From Methylicorpusculum oleiharenae (GTDB lineage: Bacteria; Pseudomonadota; Gammaproteobacteria; Methylococcales; Methylomonadaceae): a DNA stretch of 64,000 nucleotides. The notes under the pieces were generated by a model. That model did not search any database and was not told the DNA's origin. It saw only the letters and a list, made by a program, of their open reading frames with translations. Location: the NCBI RefSeq assembly GCF_009828925.2, contig NZ_WUTY02000002.1, positions 124,001 to 188,000 on the forward strand, written 5' to 3'. Shown piece by piece: positions 26,673 through 36,248 of this stretch. Made by a program: the position numbers and the translations under genes. Within the stretch, counting starts at the first letter, position 1; each line of letters starts with the position of its first letter.

Positions 26673-28250
26673 TTACGCCAAACATGTGATAGTCAAACTG
26701 ACACTGCCTCGGTTATTTCCATATAAGCTCCAGACATCATTGGGGAAACAATACAAATAACCTGGCTTGGTGACTGTAAATGGCTCATTTTGATCTTGGT
26801 ATTTTGTTAAATCTAAATGTTGATGTTTTACCGGGCTACCGTCATTTTTAACGACTTCTTTTGAATCAACACCGTTGTCATTCGCAATTGCACCCACCAT
26901 CGCAAACCAGTTAATGGACTCTACCCTTTTCGTGCCCCAAATATCCATAAGTTCGTTTCTGGTTAATTTCTCAGCAAGTGATTCAAATTTACCTAAAAAA
27001 GTACCTATGCCACGAAAAACATCACCTACCGTGAATTTATCATCCTCAGTACCCATCCAGCTACAACTGTCATTTGCATCCAACCATTCACCTTGCGCAG
27101 AAAAAATAAACTTTTGATCTTTCTGTAAATACAGCCCTGTATAATTCCAATGTTTACTGGCAAATATTTCGACAGTAATTGCTTCGCCTTCTTTAAGCAT
27201 TTTAGTTTGCCAATAAGGTGAATATGCAATGGGTGAGGCGGCCTGGCGTGATAGCGCACTACTATGGAATAAATTTTCATTGTCTGTCACCATCGCCGGT
27301 ATATTTCTAGGCCTGGATCTCAACTTGGAAAACATGCCTTTATAGGAATTATGTAACACCCCTAAAGAATTCTCTTTTATTGTGTCTTTAATGCCCTCAC
27401 GAAATTTAAGCCCGGTAACTCGCTCGCATTCTTCTATCATCCAGAGTAACGCACCATTTGCAAGTGAACACTCTGAATAGCCACCACCGACATCCGAATG
27501 CACCCCCGGAAACCAACACTCCAAAATATTGGGGTGGTTTTTAACATTTGACCACCGCGTCACACTGAAACTAGAACGCTTTTCATCAATAGCCATCGCA
27601 TGACGAGCAAATTTGACATGATTGCCCAGCGCAGTATCGTGAAACCGCCACTTATCTTCATCATCAAAAAAATTAAATACTTCAAGATCATCTGGCACCC
27701 CTAATGAACCTACCGTATCCCACACACCGATAAAATGGATAGGGGTGGATCGGTTCTCCGTTACATCGTTTTGATGAAAGAAAGACCAGTCATAATCGGC
27801 CCAATCTATTAGCCTTACCCTTTCACTGCGGTAGCCTTGATAGTAAGCCCTATGAACGCGCTCCCATGCCTCACTATCAGATAAATTACGCAAATTTAGC
27901 AAACCTCTGCCAACAAAGGCCCCCAAACTGCGGGCTGTAAATGCGCCGCGGCTAAAGCCAAAAAGGTAAATTTCATCACCTTCCTCATAGTTTTTGCCTA
28001 ACCAATGATAGGCATTGCATATATGCCGACTAATGCCAGCACCGACTGCTCCACCGGTTATAACGTTGATTGATCCACCTTCACCGCCAACGCCTGGATG
28101 GTAGTATTTCAATTGTTTACTGTCATTTTCAAAATCATTATCGGCAATGGCATTGAAGATTTTAAATACATTGGTTGGAGATGGCATGCCGTTATCTTCC
28201 TGATCTGGATTATTCCAAGTACCATCACAACAGACTACTAAACGCTTCAT
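26673..28250 (-). CDS. DUF2235 (Tle1-type) alpha/beta hydrolase with LecA-like C-terminal domain
   Basis: The 525-residue protein opens MKRLVVCCDGTWNNPD, the DUF2235 signature, with the nucleophile elbow LFGFSRGAFTARSLG (Ser 100), HFIGVWDTVGSLG and WFPGVHSDVGGGY. DUF2235 includes the Tle1 phospholipases delivered by type VI secretion. The last 175 residues are separate. Their end, FPNDVWSLYGNNRGSVSLTI (Asp 505, Val 506, Asn 512, Asn 513), closely resembles the calcium- and galactose-binding loop of the Pseudomonas lectin LecA. I start at the ATG at 28250 with AAGGGG upstream; a GTG two codons earlier is possible. No secretion genes are present in the window. Confidence 0.85.
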   Translation of the reverse strand: MKRLVVCCDGTWNNPDQEDNGMPSPTNVFKIFNAIADNDFENDSKQLKYYHPGVGGEGGSINVITGGAVGAGISRHICNAYHWLGKNYEEGDEIYLFGFSRGAFTARSLGAFVGRGLLNLRNLSDSEAWERVHRAYYQGYRSERVRLIDWADYDWSFFHQNDVTENRSTPIHFIGVWDTVGSLGVPDDLEVFNFFDDEDKWRFHDTALGNHVKFARHAMAIDEKRSSFSVTRWSNVKNHPNILECWFPGVHSDVGGGYSECSLANGALLWMIEECERVTGLKFREGIKDTIKENSLGVLHNSYKGMFSKLRSRPRNIPAMVTDNENLFHSSALSRQAASPIAYSPYWQTKMLKEGEAITVEIFASKHWNYTGLYLQKDQKFIFSAQGEWLDANDSCSWMGTEDDKFTVGDVFRGIGTFLGKFESLAEKLTRNELMDIWGTKRVESINWFAMVGAIANDNGVDSKEVVKNDGSPVKHQHLDLTKYQDQNEPFTVTKPGYLYCFPNDVWSLYGNNRGSVSLTITCLA

Positions 28251-28256
28251 AAACAC

Positions 28257-28604
28257 CCCTTATTCTTATTATTTGTTATAAGACGTTCTGAATTAATTTT
28301 ACCCCAAACGGGGTCATGTGGAAGAGCCCTCAAAAATGTTCGTTCTATGCTATGTTGTTGTTTAAAATGTCTATAAGCACTGTGCGTACTGAAATTAGAT
28401 GAAAATGCCGGATATGTACAAGAAAATCCGATTATCAAATCAAAAAACTACAAATAGGCTTAACCATTCGACTTTAGACATATATTTGTTTTTGAAAAAA
28501 CAAAAGTATATTTTTCATATCAAAAAAATAATATTTGTACCAACTCCCTTGTCATCATATTTGCTATTTACTTTACCTAACGTAGAGATATTACTATCAA
28601 ATAG
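28257..28604. other. AT-rich intergenic region
   Basis: About 350 bp between the divergent lipase and VapB-like genes. It is AT-rich in its second half and probably holds both promoters. I see no gene in it. Confidence 0.4.
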
Positions 28605-28613
28605 GTGATCACG

Positions 28614-28895
28614 ATGCGCGTAACCAGTAAAGGCCAAGTAACCATCCCCCAGAATGTCAGGGAAAGCATGGGCATCCTACCCGCTGAAACCGATATCGAG
28701 TTCCTTCAAGATGAAAACGGACGTTGGTATATCAACAAAGCAAAAACCTCTACAAAGAAAATCAGCCGGTTCCGGACCGCTCATAGTGCGGGCAAGCTGA
28801 CCATGAGCACCGATGAGATCATGGTCTTAACGCGTCGCGGATCATGGCCGTCTCCTGATCGACAACTGCATCGTCACCGACCTGACCGACCCTGA
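28614..28895 (+). pseudogene. AbrB/VapB-type antitoxin with altered C-terminus
   Basis: The first 75 codons encode a SpoVT/AbrB swapped-hairpin antitoxin (MRVTSKGQVTIPQNVRESMGILPAETDIEF), and an SD-like AGGTG precedes the ATG at 28614. The expected end, EIM(A)LTRG, is followed by a frameshift near 28835, so the frame continues into RRGSWPSPDRQL and runs over the start of the VapC remnant. The DNA-binding part is intact but the toxin partner is destroyed. Confidence 0.65.
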
Positions 28896-29265
28896 AAGCG
28901 CTTGGTTTGAATGGAGCGCTTCGACCCTGGAACGGCTGGACCAGAACAATACGATGGTCATCAACCCGATTATCTATGCCGAGTGTTCGGTGGGCTTTGA
29001 GCGCATTGAAGAAGTGGAAGCCTTATTCGTATCGCTGGGCTTTGCCATGAATCGATTCCGAAAGAAGCCCTGTTCCTGTTCGGGAAAGCCTTTTTGCAAT
29101 ACAAGAGACGCAAGGGCGAGAAAGGCAACGTGCTTCCGGATTTTTTTCGGCGCTCGTGCCGCGGAGTCCGGCTAACCCTTGGTTTCTCGTGACAAGGGGC
29201 GATTCAGCAGCTATTTCCCCAGCGTTGAACTGATCTTCCCCGAATCGACTAACGGACTGAATTGA
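28844..29265 (+). pseudogene. decayed VapC-type PIN-domain toxin
   Basis: The pieces in successive frames rebuild a PIN-domain ribonuclease: (M)AV-LIDNCIVTDLTDPESAWFEW and INPIIYAECSVGFERIEEVEALF, then after a shift near 29050 IPKEALFLFGKAFLQYKRRKGEKGNVLPDFF, then GARAAESG with a stop and SRDKGRFSSYFPSVELIFPES. At least three shifts or stops interrupt it. The acidic residues of the PIN site (IDNCIVTD, YAE) are still legible, but no intact protein is made. Confidence 0.65.
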
Positions 29266-29266
29266 C

Positions 29267-29494
29267 GTGAATATCAAGGAAGCCGAGTTATTGTTTCAGG
29301 CGGATGTTTTAGAAACGCCCGTCATCCAAAAACACGCTTCTGGAGATGGCTGGACCGTTACGCTGTCAGGAAAGCATAAGCTGAACTCGATGCTGGAAAC
29401 CGCGCACGGCCAGGTGCGAGTATTCAAGCGCCTGGACGCGACCTTGGGGATGTTGTTTGAGGTGGGGTTTGGTGAGATAACGATTGTTCGATAA
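29267..29494 (+). CDS. small hypothetical protein
   Basis: This 75-residue product (GTG start) reads MNIKEAELLFQADVLETPVIQKHASGDGWTVTLSGK... with a beta-rich middle (GQVRVFKRLDATLGML). It begins 1 bp after the VapC remnant. It resembles small plasmid- or ICE-borne proteins that end in a 'VGF.E(I/F)(T/S)(I/V)R' strand, but I cannot name the family. It may be a surviving gene of a lost conjugative element. Confidence 0.4.
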   Translation: MNIKEAELLFQADVLETPVIQKHASGDGWTVTLSGKHKLNSMLETAHGQVRVFKRLDATLGMLFEVGFGEITIVR

Positions 29495-29511
29495 CTAAAA
29501 CAACCATAACT

Positions 29512-29716
29512 TCATGCCTGGTCGGCTTCGGCCCGTAAATCATTTATCGCATTCTGCAGCCAGCGATTCGGAACGATCCAGTTCTTATAATCTTGCCGCC
29601 ATCTGCCGTAATAACGTTAAGCAATAGCCTTCACTATGGCATTCACTTCCGGATTGTAAGCTATGACTTTGACCGCCAAATCACCAAACGGTAGCGTTTT
29701 GAGGGATACCCACATG
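29512..29716 (-). pseudogene. remnant of a HARP-like (GRW) domain protein
   Basis: One frame with a single internal stop reads SMWVSLKTLPFGDLAVKVIAYNPEVNAIVKAIA-stop-RYYGRWRQDYKNWIVPNRWLQNAINDLRAEADQA. The 'NP-----A-----GRW---Y--W-VP' pattern resembles small DNA-annealing/HARP-type domains common on plasmids. No intact start remains. Confidence 0.35.
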
Positions 29717-29721
29717 CTGTC

Positions 29722-30110
29722 AAACGGCTTTGAATGTGGCAACCGGACAAATCAAGGCACAGACCACGGCGACAAAAACGCGCGAGGACTTTCAAGGCTT
29801 TATGGATCTGGTCATGGCGGACGTGCCCGAAGACAAAGAAGTGCATGTCATACTGGACAATTATTGCACGCATAAGAAAAACGACGCGTGGTTAGAAAAA
29901 TATCAGGATCGGGTGAAGTTTCAATTTACGCCGACTTCAGCCAGTTGGTTAAATCAGATTGAAATAGGATTTGGAATTTTATCCCGCAAAACACTCAAAG
30001 GAGCCTGTTTTAAAAGTGCTGAGGAGCTAAAGAGTGCGATTTATGCCTTTATCGTAAGGCATAATCAGAAGGCTCAACCTTTTAGATGGCACCAGAGAAT
30101 TACAGAGTAG
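29722..30110 (+). pseudogene. IS630-family transposase C-terminal remnant
   Basis: The frame opens abruptly with TALNVATGQIKAQTTATKTREDF and contains the DDE_3 core HVILDNYCTHKKNDAW (second Asp) and FTPTSASWLNQIEIGFGILSRKTLKG (the catalytic Glu). It ends RWHQRITE. The N-terminal HTH half and first Asp are missing, so it is inactive. No terminal repeats were recognised. Confidence 0.75.
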
Positions 30111-30294
30111 TCAGATAAAAAATACAATAGCTAATTTACGCAATTAAACACTAGAATGATTGCCTGGGAATGCTGACTTTATTCTTTAGTAGGTTCATAA
30201 AATGTGATTAACGTCAAAGAAATAACACATTCACCAATTACACTTAACGCTGTAGATATAGTTTTCTATATTGTTGGTTAAATTAGGGGGTTGA

Positions 30295-30690
30295 ATGACG
30301 AGTGAAGTGAAAAGTGATAATAACACGGAAAAAGACTCTGGCATTTTATGGAGAGAAATAATTTTTTTAGGGTTTATAATTTATATCACTTACCCTTACT
30401 GGGCGAAAAGCGTTCCGGATATGGAAGTACCTCAAGAATTAAATAACCTTATTAATTTAGAATGTGAAAGAGATCAAGTAGCTATTTCCTGTGTAATGAC
30501 GAATAAAAGGGACTACGGGGTAATACAAACCGGTGCTTTTTCATCATTATATTACGATAAAGATGGGGTAAGGTTAGGTGCAAATAATTTTCCTAGCCAA
30601 AATATTCTCCCTGGCGAATCTATTAAAGATAATTTAATTGTCTATTCAGATTTAAGCGACATTGAGAAAATAAAAATTGGTTATAGATAA
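30295..30690 (+). CDS. membrane-anchored hypothetical protein
   Basis: The 131-residue protein has one transmembrane segment (IIFLGFIIYITYPYWA, about 23-38). A C-terminal extracytoplasmic beta-rich domain follows (SCVMTNKRDYGVIQTGAFSSLYYDKDGVRLG... LPGESIKDNLIVYSDLSDIEKIKIGYR). That layout resembles FxLYD/DUF-type immunoglobulin-like domains. A GGGGG ribosome site lies just before the ATG. It is alone and AT-rich. The function is unknown. Confidence 0.55.
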   Translation: MTSEVKSDNNTEKDSGILWREIIFLGFIIYITYPYWAKSVPDMEVPQELNNLINLECERDQVAISCVMTNKRDYGVIQTGAFSSLYYDKDGVRLGANNFPSQNILPGESIKDNLIVYSDLSDIEKIKIGYR

Positions 30691-30790
30691 TAGTTGCCTA
30701 AAGGGCCTCTGTGGAAGAACCCCCAAAAGTCTACGTTCTGAGCTAATCCCCATTGACATTTTCAAAAGGCTACTACATTGGCTGTTGGGA

Positions 30791-31045
30791 CTACTTCTTA
30801 TTCGTGCGTTCAATTTGTAGAATAGCGTCAAGCAATGCTAATGAATTGCCTGCATCGGATGCGTAGACTGTGCGCGTCCTTGGGTCATAAGACACCATGA
30901 CGAACGGGTCTGAGGTGCGCTCCGTATTCCGGGGCGCTTGACGCCTGGAACGGTAGGCTCTGCATACCTCCCTCTTTTCGGCAAGCTGCTGATTTATTTT
31001 CTTCCAGTCAAAGTAAAGCGGACCCCATTGTCCAGACAAGTTATT
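30791..31045 (-). pseudogene. hypothetical protein fragment
   Basis: The last 80 or so codons read like protein (FDWKKINQQLAEKREVCRAYRSR, DPFVMVSYDPRTRTVYASDAGNSLALLDAILQIERTNKK). The N-terminal part of the open frame lacks this character and has no ribosome site. It is probably the tail of a truncated gene. The adjoining CCCATTGTCCAGACAA also occurs at about 26622, between the two lipase genes. Confidence 0.3.
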
Positions 31046-31244
31046 ACTGAGTTTAAGATAGATCCCTGTTCCAACTCTAGCTGAATGGCGCTGTCCGATT
31101 GCGACTTGAAGGGCGAATACCCGATGGTTAAAACCGCCCTGCTCGACTGGCATCGATGCAGAATTGCTTGCGGAATGTTTGGAGCGGCTGAAAGAATCCT
31201 CGACAAACCGGAGTTTAACCTCTAACCATCAGTGCCTGGCAGGG

Positions 31245-31760
31245 TTATTGAGAATACCTAAAGCTATTTAAACCACCATCAAATGTAACTTCCGTTATTG
31301 GTTCTAATATAGCCATAATTTTCTTATAGTTAACATAGCTCATAAGACCAAATTTCGAAACAAGTTCTCCTTTATCGTTCTTTTCTAAAATCTCCCATCT
31401 TTCTTCTGTCATTTTACCGCCACCACTTTTATCACAATAATACAAAACATAATACATATTATTATCTGAATCTTTAATATAACCAACTGATGAAATCCAA
31501 TATTTAAAGGTGCCATTCTCATCATATTCAATATCATTTGATTGATATTTTAATGATCCCAATTCAGGGAAAACAAGCGTCTGCTTTACGCATTCAAACC
31601 ATGGAAGATGATATCCTGGTTCTGGATCATCAATACAGTCATATTCAAGAATGGCTGTAACCTTATTATCTTTATCTTTATCTTTATATTCTGTTTTTTT
31701 TTCAATTGCATAAGCATTAAATGAAAGAAAAAAACAAAATATTATTACTATATTTTTCAT
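31245..31760 (-). CDS. exported hypothetical protein
   Basis: The 171-residue protein has a Sec signal peptide (KNIVIIFCFFLSFNAYA). A run of Lys-Asp codons (EYKDKDKDNK, from repeated TCTTTA units on the + strand) follows. The body has paired cysteines (YDCIDD, FECVKQ, YYCDKSGGGK) and ends in a helical stretch. The low G+C matches the AT-rich island at 18-21 kb. I do not recognise the family. Confidence 0.55.
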   Translation of the reverse strand: MKNIVIIFCFFLSFNAYAIEKKTEYKDKDKDNKVTAILEYDCIDDPEPGYHLPWFECVKQTLVFPELGSLKYQSNDIEYDENGTFKYWISSVGYIKDSDNNMYYVLYYCDKSGGGKMTEERWEILEKNDKGELVSKFGLMSYVNYKKIMAILEPITEVTFDGGLNSFRYSQ

Positions 31761-31915
31761 ATATTATTAATTACCCTAAATTTTTATTAAAATTAGTTTT
31801 ATTTAGATCAATAAAACTTTAAAACACCCTATCTAAATCAATAAAAGGTAATATAAAAATAGCTAAAAACTATAGGATTACAATGTACTTCCCTGTAATG
31901 AATAAATCAGCCCTC

Positions 31916-32149
31916 CTACCGCAACTTCCTCTTAACCTCAGCCAAATCCAGTTTCCTCTGCAGCGCCTGTTCGAACGTCTCCCCTGGCTTGGCATCCTTG
32001 GCCACCGAATTACCGGTCAAACGCGCAACCACTGCTGCCTTCGTCTCCCCAGGCCTCGCCTCGCGTTCGATATCCGCGTCGGTCAATTGCTGCCTTAGCT
32101 TCGGCTGATCCTTGAAATCAAACTGAAATTGAGTGATTGTACGTCCGGA
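31916..32149 (-). pseudogene. remnant of an unidentified coding region
   Basis: 78 codons are open without a start: ...QFQFDFKDQPKLRQQLTDADIEREARPGETKAAVV, then NSVAKDAKPGETFEQALQRKLDLAEVKRKLR and a stop. The repeated A(R/K)PGET motif and charged helices look like protein. The upstream part is missing. The G+C is higher than its surroundings. Confidence 0.35.
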
Positions 32150-32238
32150 TTAACGCTGGCCATATTTAACCCAAAGGTTTGAATGTTCGTTAATCTCGGC
32201 CACTCCCCGACCGAACTCCAATGAACTAACAATTCATA

Positions 32239-32556
32239 TAGGGTGCTAATCAACAAAAGGCTCTAAAGTTTCATAGAAATTTGCTGAAAACCTTATCCAA
32301 CAAGACTTTCAGCTTGTTTTCAACTTTTCAAAAATAGCCCGTTCTGACGGTGTAATTTTTTGGAGATTTAAACTGGCTGACTTTTTCGTACCAAAAATAA
32401 AGAATTCATCAAATATAGACCGACTTAGAGATTCATAGAGTAATGAAAACTCAGGCTATATGCCAAATGGTTTCATTCGTTTGTCCACGTGCCCCACATT
32501 AGCGGTCGCTTATAAATCCTATGAAACTTTAGAGCCTTTTGTTGATTAGCACCCTA
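32239..32556. mobile_element. MITE with perfect 38-bp inverted ends
   Basis: TAGGGTGCTAATCAACAAAA... at 32239-32276 is the exact reverse complement of 32519-32556. The 318-bp unit has no gene. The outermost TA on each side could be a TA target duplication, as made by IS630/Tc1-type transposases; an IS630 remnant lies 2.5 kb upstream. Solo related ends occur at 3810-3844 and 23301-23334. Confidence 0.7.
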
Positions 32557-32605
32557 TAATCCAACCCAACCAAGCCAAGAGCTATCCGAAAGTCAAATTC
32601 CAACC
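32555..32605 (+). repeat. left copy of a 51-bp inverted repeat around the conjugation module
   Basis: This stretch (TATAATCCAACCCAACCAAG...) matches the reverse complement of 45575-45625 at 50 of 51 positions. The MITE ends exactly at its outer edge. Confidence 0.75.
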
Positions 32606-33030
32606 TCTTTTAGCAAATAGCCTTTCTTTGAATCGCTTCATACACTAGAGGATTGCCTATTGCGGTTGTCCATGATTTCCATCAGATCATAGGTTTTGCC
32701 GCTATCTCAAAGCCTAGTCAACAACTGGTTCTGGTCTTTGTTCAGCCAGTTGCATAGCAGTAATGACGCCATTTGAATCTGGGTCAAGTCCCGGGAGGCC
32801 GGTTCGAATTAAGCCCTCCATGCAGCAACAGCATCGAGCGCTTCTGCTGCTACCCAGTCTGCATAATTGGCGCAAAACAGCGAGTAGCTGTGAAAGTCGT
32901 CGGTATTGGCAAAAAATGCGCAAAAAAAAATCGAAAGGGGCCGAAAAACCGCGTCTTTCACCTCGATGCAAAACAAATCACTGCTATATGATTAATCTTG
33001 TGTTTTAGTGAAAAAAACAGGAGATCATTT

Positions 33031-35439
33031 GTGGGTGCCTTTGTATATGAAAAACAGCTTAAACGCCACACGCTAAGAGAGCTGATTCCCGTCGAATCGT
33101 ATGACGATGAATCAAATTTGTTCACAATGGCCGACGGTTACATCGGCTTTGGTTTCGTGGCGAAACCCATTCCAGGATCTGATGAGTCAACCACTCAGCG
33201 ATTAAACGTACTGTTTTCGTTTGACTACCCGAAAGAAAGCTTTATTCAAGTCATGCTTCTGGGATCTCAAGACATAAGACCCACGCTAGACAAGATCAAA
33301 GCCATGCGAACGATTAAGGATGAGGCGTTGAAAGAGTCGATGAACAATCGACTGAAAATGCTAGAGTCAGGCTCTAGACAAGCGCTTAGCCTTCATGCGC
33401 CATCTTTAGTGCGCGAATACAAGGTGATTTTCACGATCAAAATTCCGCTTGAAAAAAAGAATCACCTCCCGACTCAGCATGAGATTGCATCCGCTCGTGA
33501 TTTGAGATTGTCCTTCGAACAAACACTGAAATCGGCAGGCTTTGTGCCTAACACTATCGACGCCGAGCTTTATCTCCGTCTGATGGGTCAACTATTGCAC
33601 TGGGGTCATGAAGCTAACTGGAGAAACCCTGCGCCATATTACGATCAAACGTCGCCGGTCAACGAACAGTTAAGCGAATACGATGACATGATGCAAACGG
33701 ATTCCAATGGAATTTGGTTGGGCGATAAACGATTGAGAATTTTGTCGCCTGGCCGACTTCCGGGACAAATGAGCTTGCAAAACATGCGGCGAATGATTGG
33801 TGATCCTTTAACAGGGAATCGTGGCATTCACGGCAATTTTTTCATCAATCTAAATATTTTCATCCCGGATAACGCAGCAGAAAAAGCAACAGCCGATAAG
33901 GAGCGCAATGCCGTCAACTACCAGGCTTTCGGACCGATGCTGAAATTCAATCCCAAGTTAATTTTCAAGAAAGAAAGCTCAGACTTGCTGTTCAACTCGA
34001 TCAATGATGGCGATCGAATAGTAAAAGTTAATCTCTGTGTAGGGCTTTTTACGGATTCTTTGGCAAATAGCGAAACGCGTCTCACTGAAGCTCAAACGTA
34101 TTTCAGCGAAATCGGCTGGGGAATGAAAGAAGATAAGTTCATCACGCTACCCATGCTGGTCAACTCGATGCCGTTTTGCGCTGATTTAAAAGCCGTGCAA
34201 TTTCTCCAGCGTTATAAGCGATGCGGGTCAAAGCATGCAGTTGAATTTTTGCCCATCATCTCCGATTGGAGCGGAACCGGAACGCCTCAGTTAACGTTCA
34301 TTTCAAGAGGCGGACAGGTCATGAATATGGATCTTTTTGATTCGAATACAAATTACAACACCTGCGTCGTTGCCGCTTCCGGTTCCGGAAAATCCTTTTT
34401 AACTAACGACATCATTACGTCCTATATCAGCTCGGGGGCTAAGTGCTGGGTAATCGATATTGGTCGATCCTATGAAAAGCTGACCGGGGCTATCGGTGGC
34501 GATTTTGTTGAATTCGGTGAGGACAGCGAAATCTGTTTGAACCCGTTTCAAATTATCAAAAATTATAACGAAGAGGCCGACATGCTGGTTGGCATTATCG
34601 TATCCATGGCCGCCATGGAAGACAAGTTGTCGGACTTGCAGATTGCACGACTTCGGACAATTCTCAAAGAATTATGGGATGAGCATGAAGGCAGCATGAC
34701 CGTGGATCTAGTTGCCGACCTGCTGTTGCAAGATGACGACCGGCGGGTTGTTGACATGGGGCATCAATTATTTGCCTTCACCACCTCTGGCGAATACGGC
34801 CGATTTTTCAACGGTGACAACAACGTCAATTTCGATAACACCCTGACTTGTCTCGAGTTGGAGGAACTGAAAGGTAGAAGCCACTTGCAACAAGTAGTCT
34901 TATTGATCCTGATTTATCAGATTCAGCAAGCCATGTATCTTGGAAATCGTGATCAACGAAAAATCCTAATCATTGACGAGGCATGGGATCTCCTCGCCAA
35001 AGGCAACATAGCGAAATTTATCGAAACAGGTTATCGCCGTTTTCGGAAGTACAACGGTGCCGCTATCACTATTACCCAGTCTTTGAATGATTTGTACAAC
35101 TCGCCGTCAGGTGTCGCGATCGCGGAAAACTCAGCCAACCTTTATCTGTTATTCCAAAAACCTGAAACCATTGAGTCGATCAAACGGCAAAACCGGTTGA
35201 TGATCGGTGAAGGTGGTTACACGTTCCTAAAATCGGTGCATACAGTCACTGGGCAATATTCAGAAATTTTTTTCGTTACCAGTTATGGGGTCGGTATCGG
35301 ACGACTCATTGTGGATAAATACACCAAGCTTTTGTACTCAACTCATCCTGATGATATCAAGAAAATCACAGAAAGAACAAGCCGTGGCATGACGACGGCG
35401 GAGGCGATCGAAGATATTTTAACGTCGGAAGGAAACTAA
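33031..35439 (+). CDS. traC: F-type conjugation ATPase TraC
   Basis: The 802-residue product, from a GTG at 33031 with AGGAGAT upstream, is the VirB4-class ATPase that energises F-type pilus and mating-channel assembly at the inner membrane. The TraC_F_IV N-terminal region is followed by Walker A ASGSGKSF (residues about 449-456) and Walker B KILIIDEAWDLL (Asp 649, Glu 650). ITITQSLNDLYNSPSG is the usual sensor region. The length is normal. It is first gene of a six-gene run in which spacings are short. An upstream ATG at 32998 lacks a ribosome site. Confidence 0.9.
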   Translation: MGAFVYEKQLKRHTLRELIPVESYDDESNLFTMADGYIGFGFVAKPIPGSDESTTQRLNVLFSFDYPKESFIQVMLLGSQDIRPTLDKIKAMRTIKDEALKESMNNRLKMLESGSRQALSLHAPSLVREYKVIFTIKIPLEKKNHLPTQHEIASARDLRLSFEQTLKSAGFVPNTIDAELYLRLMGQLLHWGHEANWRNPAPYYDQTSPVNEQLSEYDDMMQTDSNGIWLGDKRLRILSPGRLPGQMSLQNMRRMIGDPLTGNRGIHGNFFINLNIFIPDNAAEKATADKERNAVNYQAFGPMLKFNPKLIFKKESSDLLFNSINDGDRIVKVNLCVGLFTDSLANSETRLTEAQTYFSEIGWGMKEDKFITLPMLVNSMPFCADLKAVQFLQRYKRCGSKHAVEFLPIISDWSGTGTPQLTFISRGGQVMNMDLFDSNTNYNTCVVAASGSGKSFLTNDIITSYISSGAKCWVIDIGRSYEKLTGAIGGDFVEFGEDSEICLNPFQIIKNYNEEADMLVGIIVSMAAMEDKLSDLQIARLRTILKELWDEHEGSMTVDLVADLLLQDDDRRVVDMGHQLFAFTTSGEYGRFFNGDNNVNFDNTLTCLELEELKGRSHLQQVVLLILIYQIQQAMYLGNRDQRKILIIDEAWDLLAKGNIAKFIETGYRRFRKYNGAAITITQSLNDLYNSPSGVAIAENSANLYLLFQKPETIESIKRQNRLMIGEGGYTFLKSVHTVTGQYSEIFFVTSYGVGIGRLIVDKYTKLLYSTHPDDIKKITERTSRGMTTAEAIEDILTSEGN

Positions 35440-35474
35440 ATCAGTAGTTCATTTCAAAGCAAAGAGGACACATT

Positions 35475-36248
35475 ATGGCCGAAAACACCCAAACTCCACC
35501 CAAAAGAGAATCATCTTTTCAATATAGAAGGCAATTCATTGAAAACTGTCGAAACAGCAAAATCATTGAAAAAGCGACTTTTACCGATGCCGTCATGCGG
35601 GTTTACCGGCTTAGATTTCGTGAAATTTCCCGGTCGGCCTATCTGACGCGGTTCTACTGCAGCATTGGTAGAGGCCAAAGTTTTGATGTTGAGCAAAAAG
35701 TGACGAGGGAAATGATTGCCATCATCAATGGTGTGAAGGAGAACATCGATAAAAAAATCGTTGTGGCTGATCAGATTATCAACAATAGCAGTATCAGGAT
35801 CGGACAAGCACAGTACGAGTCAGTCAATGTCACGATCATTGACCCGATTGCAATGTTATTTTTAAACGCGCTCAACTCAGCTCGCGATCTAGAAGAAAAG
35901 CTGAGAGTGTTGTGGCTGGCTTGCAAGTTAACCGATATTGAAAAACGTCAAGCACTGACGGAAATCGAAAAAGAATTTAACGATGCGCATCAGCGCTGCC
36001 AGGCATTGATGATCGGCGTCAGAAACCGTTTTAACGAACAAAGACGCGCACGTGAAGAGGAAGCCAGAACAGCTGGTGGTCAAGATCAACATTTCGAGGA
36101 ATTGGCTGTTTCCGAAACCGAAATTATCAGTGCGGTTGAGCAAGATGAGTCGAGTAATCGCGAAGACGCCCAAAAAAAATCAAGCAAAAAAATTTCTGTT
36201 GAAGCACAGGCAGAAATTAACGCTGAAATCGAATCAGAAAGCGCGTGA
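35475..36248 (+). CDS. conjugation-module protein of unknown function
   Basis: The 257-residue soluble protein is mainly helical: a conserved-looking middle (DPIAMLFLNALNSARDLEEKLRVLWLACKLTDIEKRQALTEIE) and a charged, Lys/Glu-rich C-terminal tail. The middle loosely resembles the DUF1845/AcaB-type proteins of integrative conjugative elements, but I am not certain. A ribosome site AAAGAGG precedes the ATG. It sits between TraC and the TraF-like gene, and its stop overlaps the next start by 4 bases, so it belongs to the same operon. Confidence 0.55.
   Translation: MAENTQTPPKRESSFQYRRQFIENCRNSKIIEKATFTDAVMRVYRLRFREISRSAYLTRFYCSIGRGQSFDVEQKVTREMIAIINGVKENIDKKIVVADQIINNSSIRIGQAQYESVNVTIIDPIAMLFLNALNSARDLEEKLRVLWLACKLTDIEKRQALTEIEKEFNDAHQRCQALMIGVRNRFNEQRRAREEEARTAGGQDQHFEELAVSETEIISAVEQDESSNREDAQKKSSKKISVEAQAEINAEIESESA

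Noticed and set aside
26616-31040. CCCATTGTCCAGACAA shared at about 26622 and 31025
   Set aside because: Two 16-bp copies, possibly old IS ends, but with no partner ends or gene to define an element.
32714-33008. Open frames on both strands before traC
   Set aside because: They overlap each other, lack ribosome sites and read as low-information sequence. I treat the stretch as non-coding.
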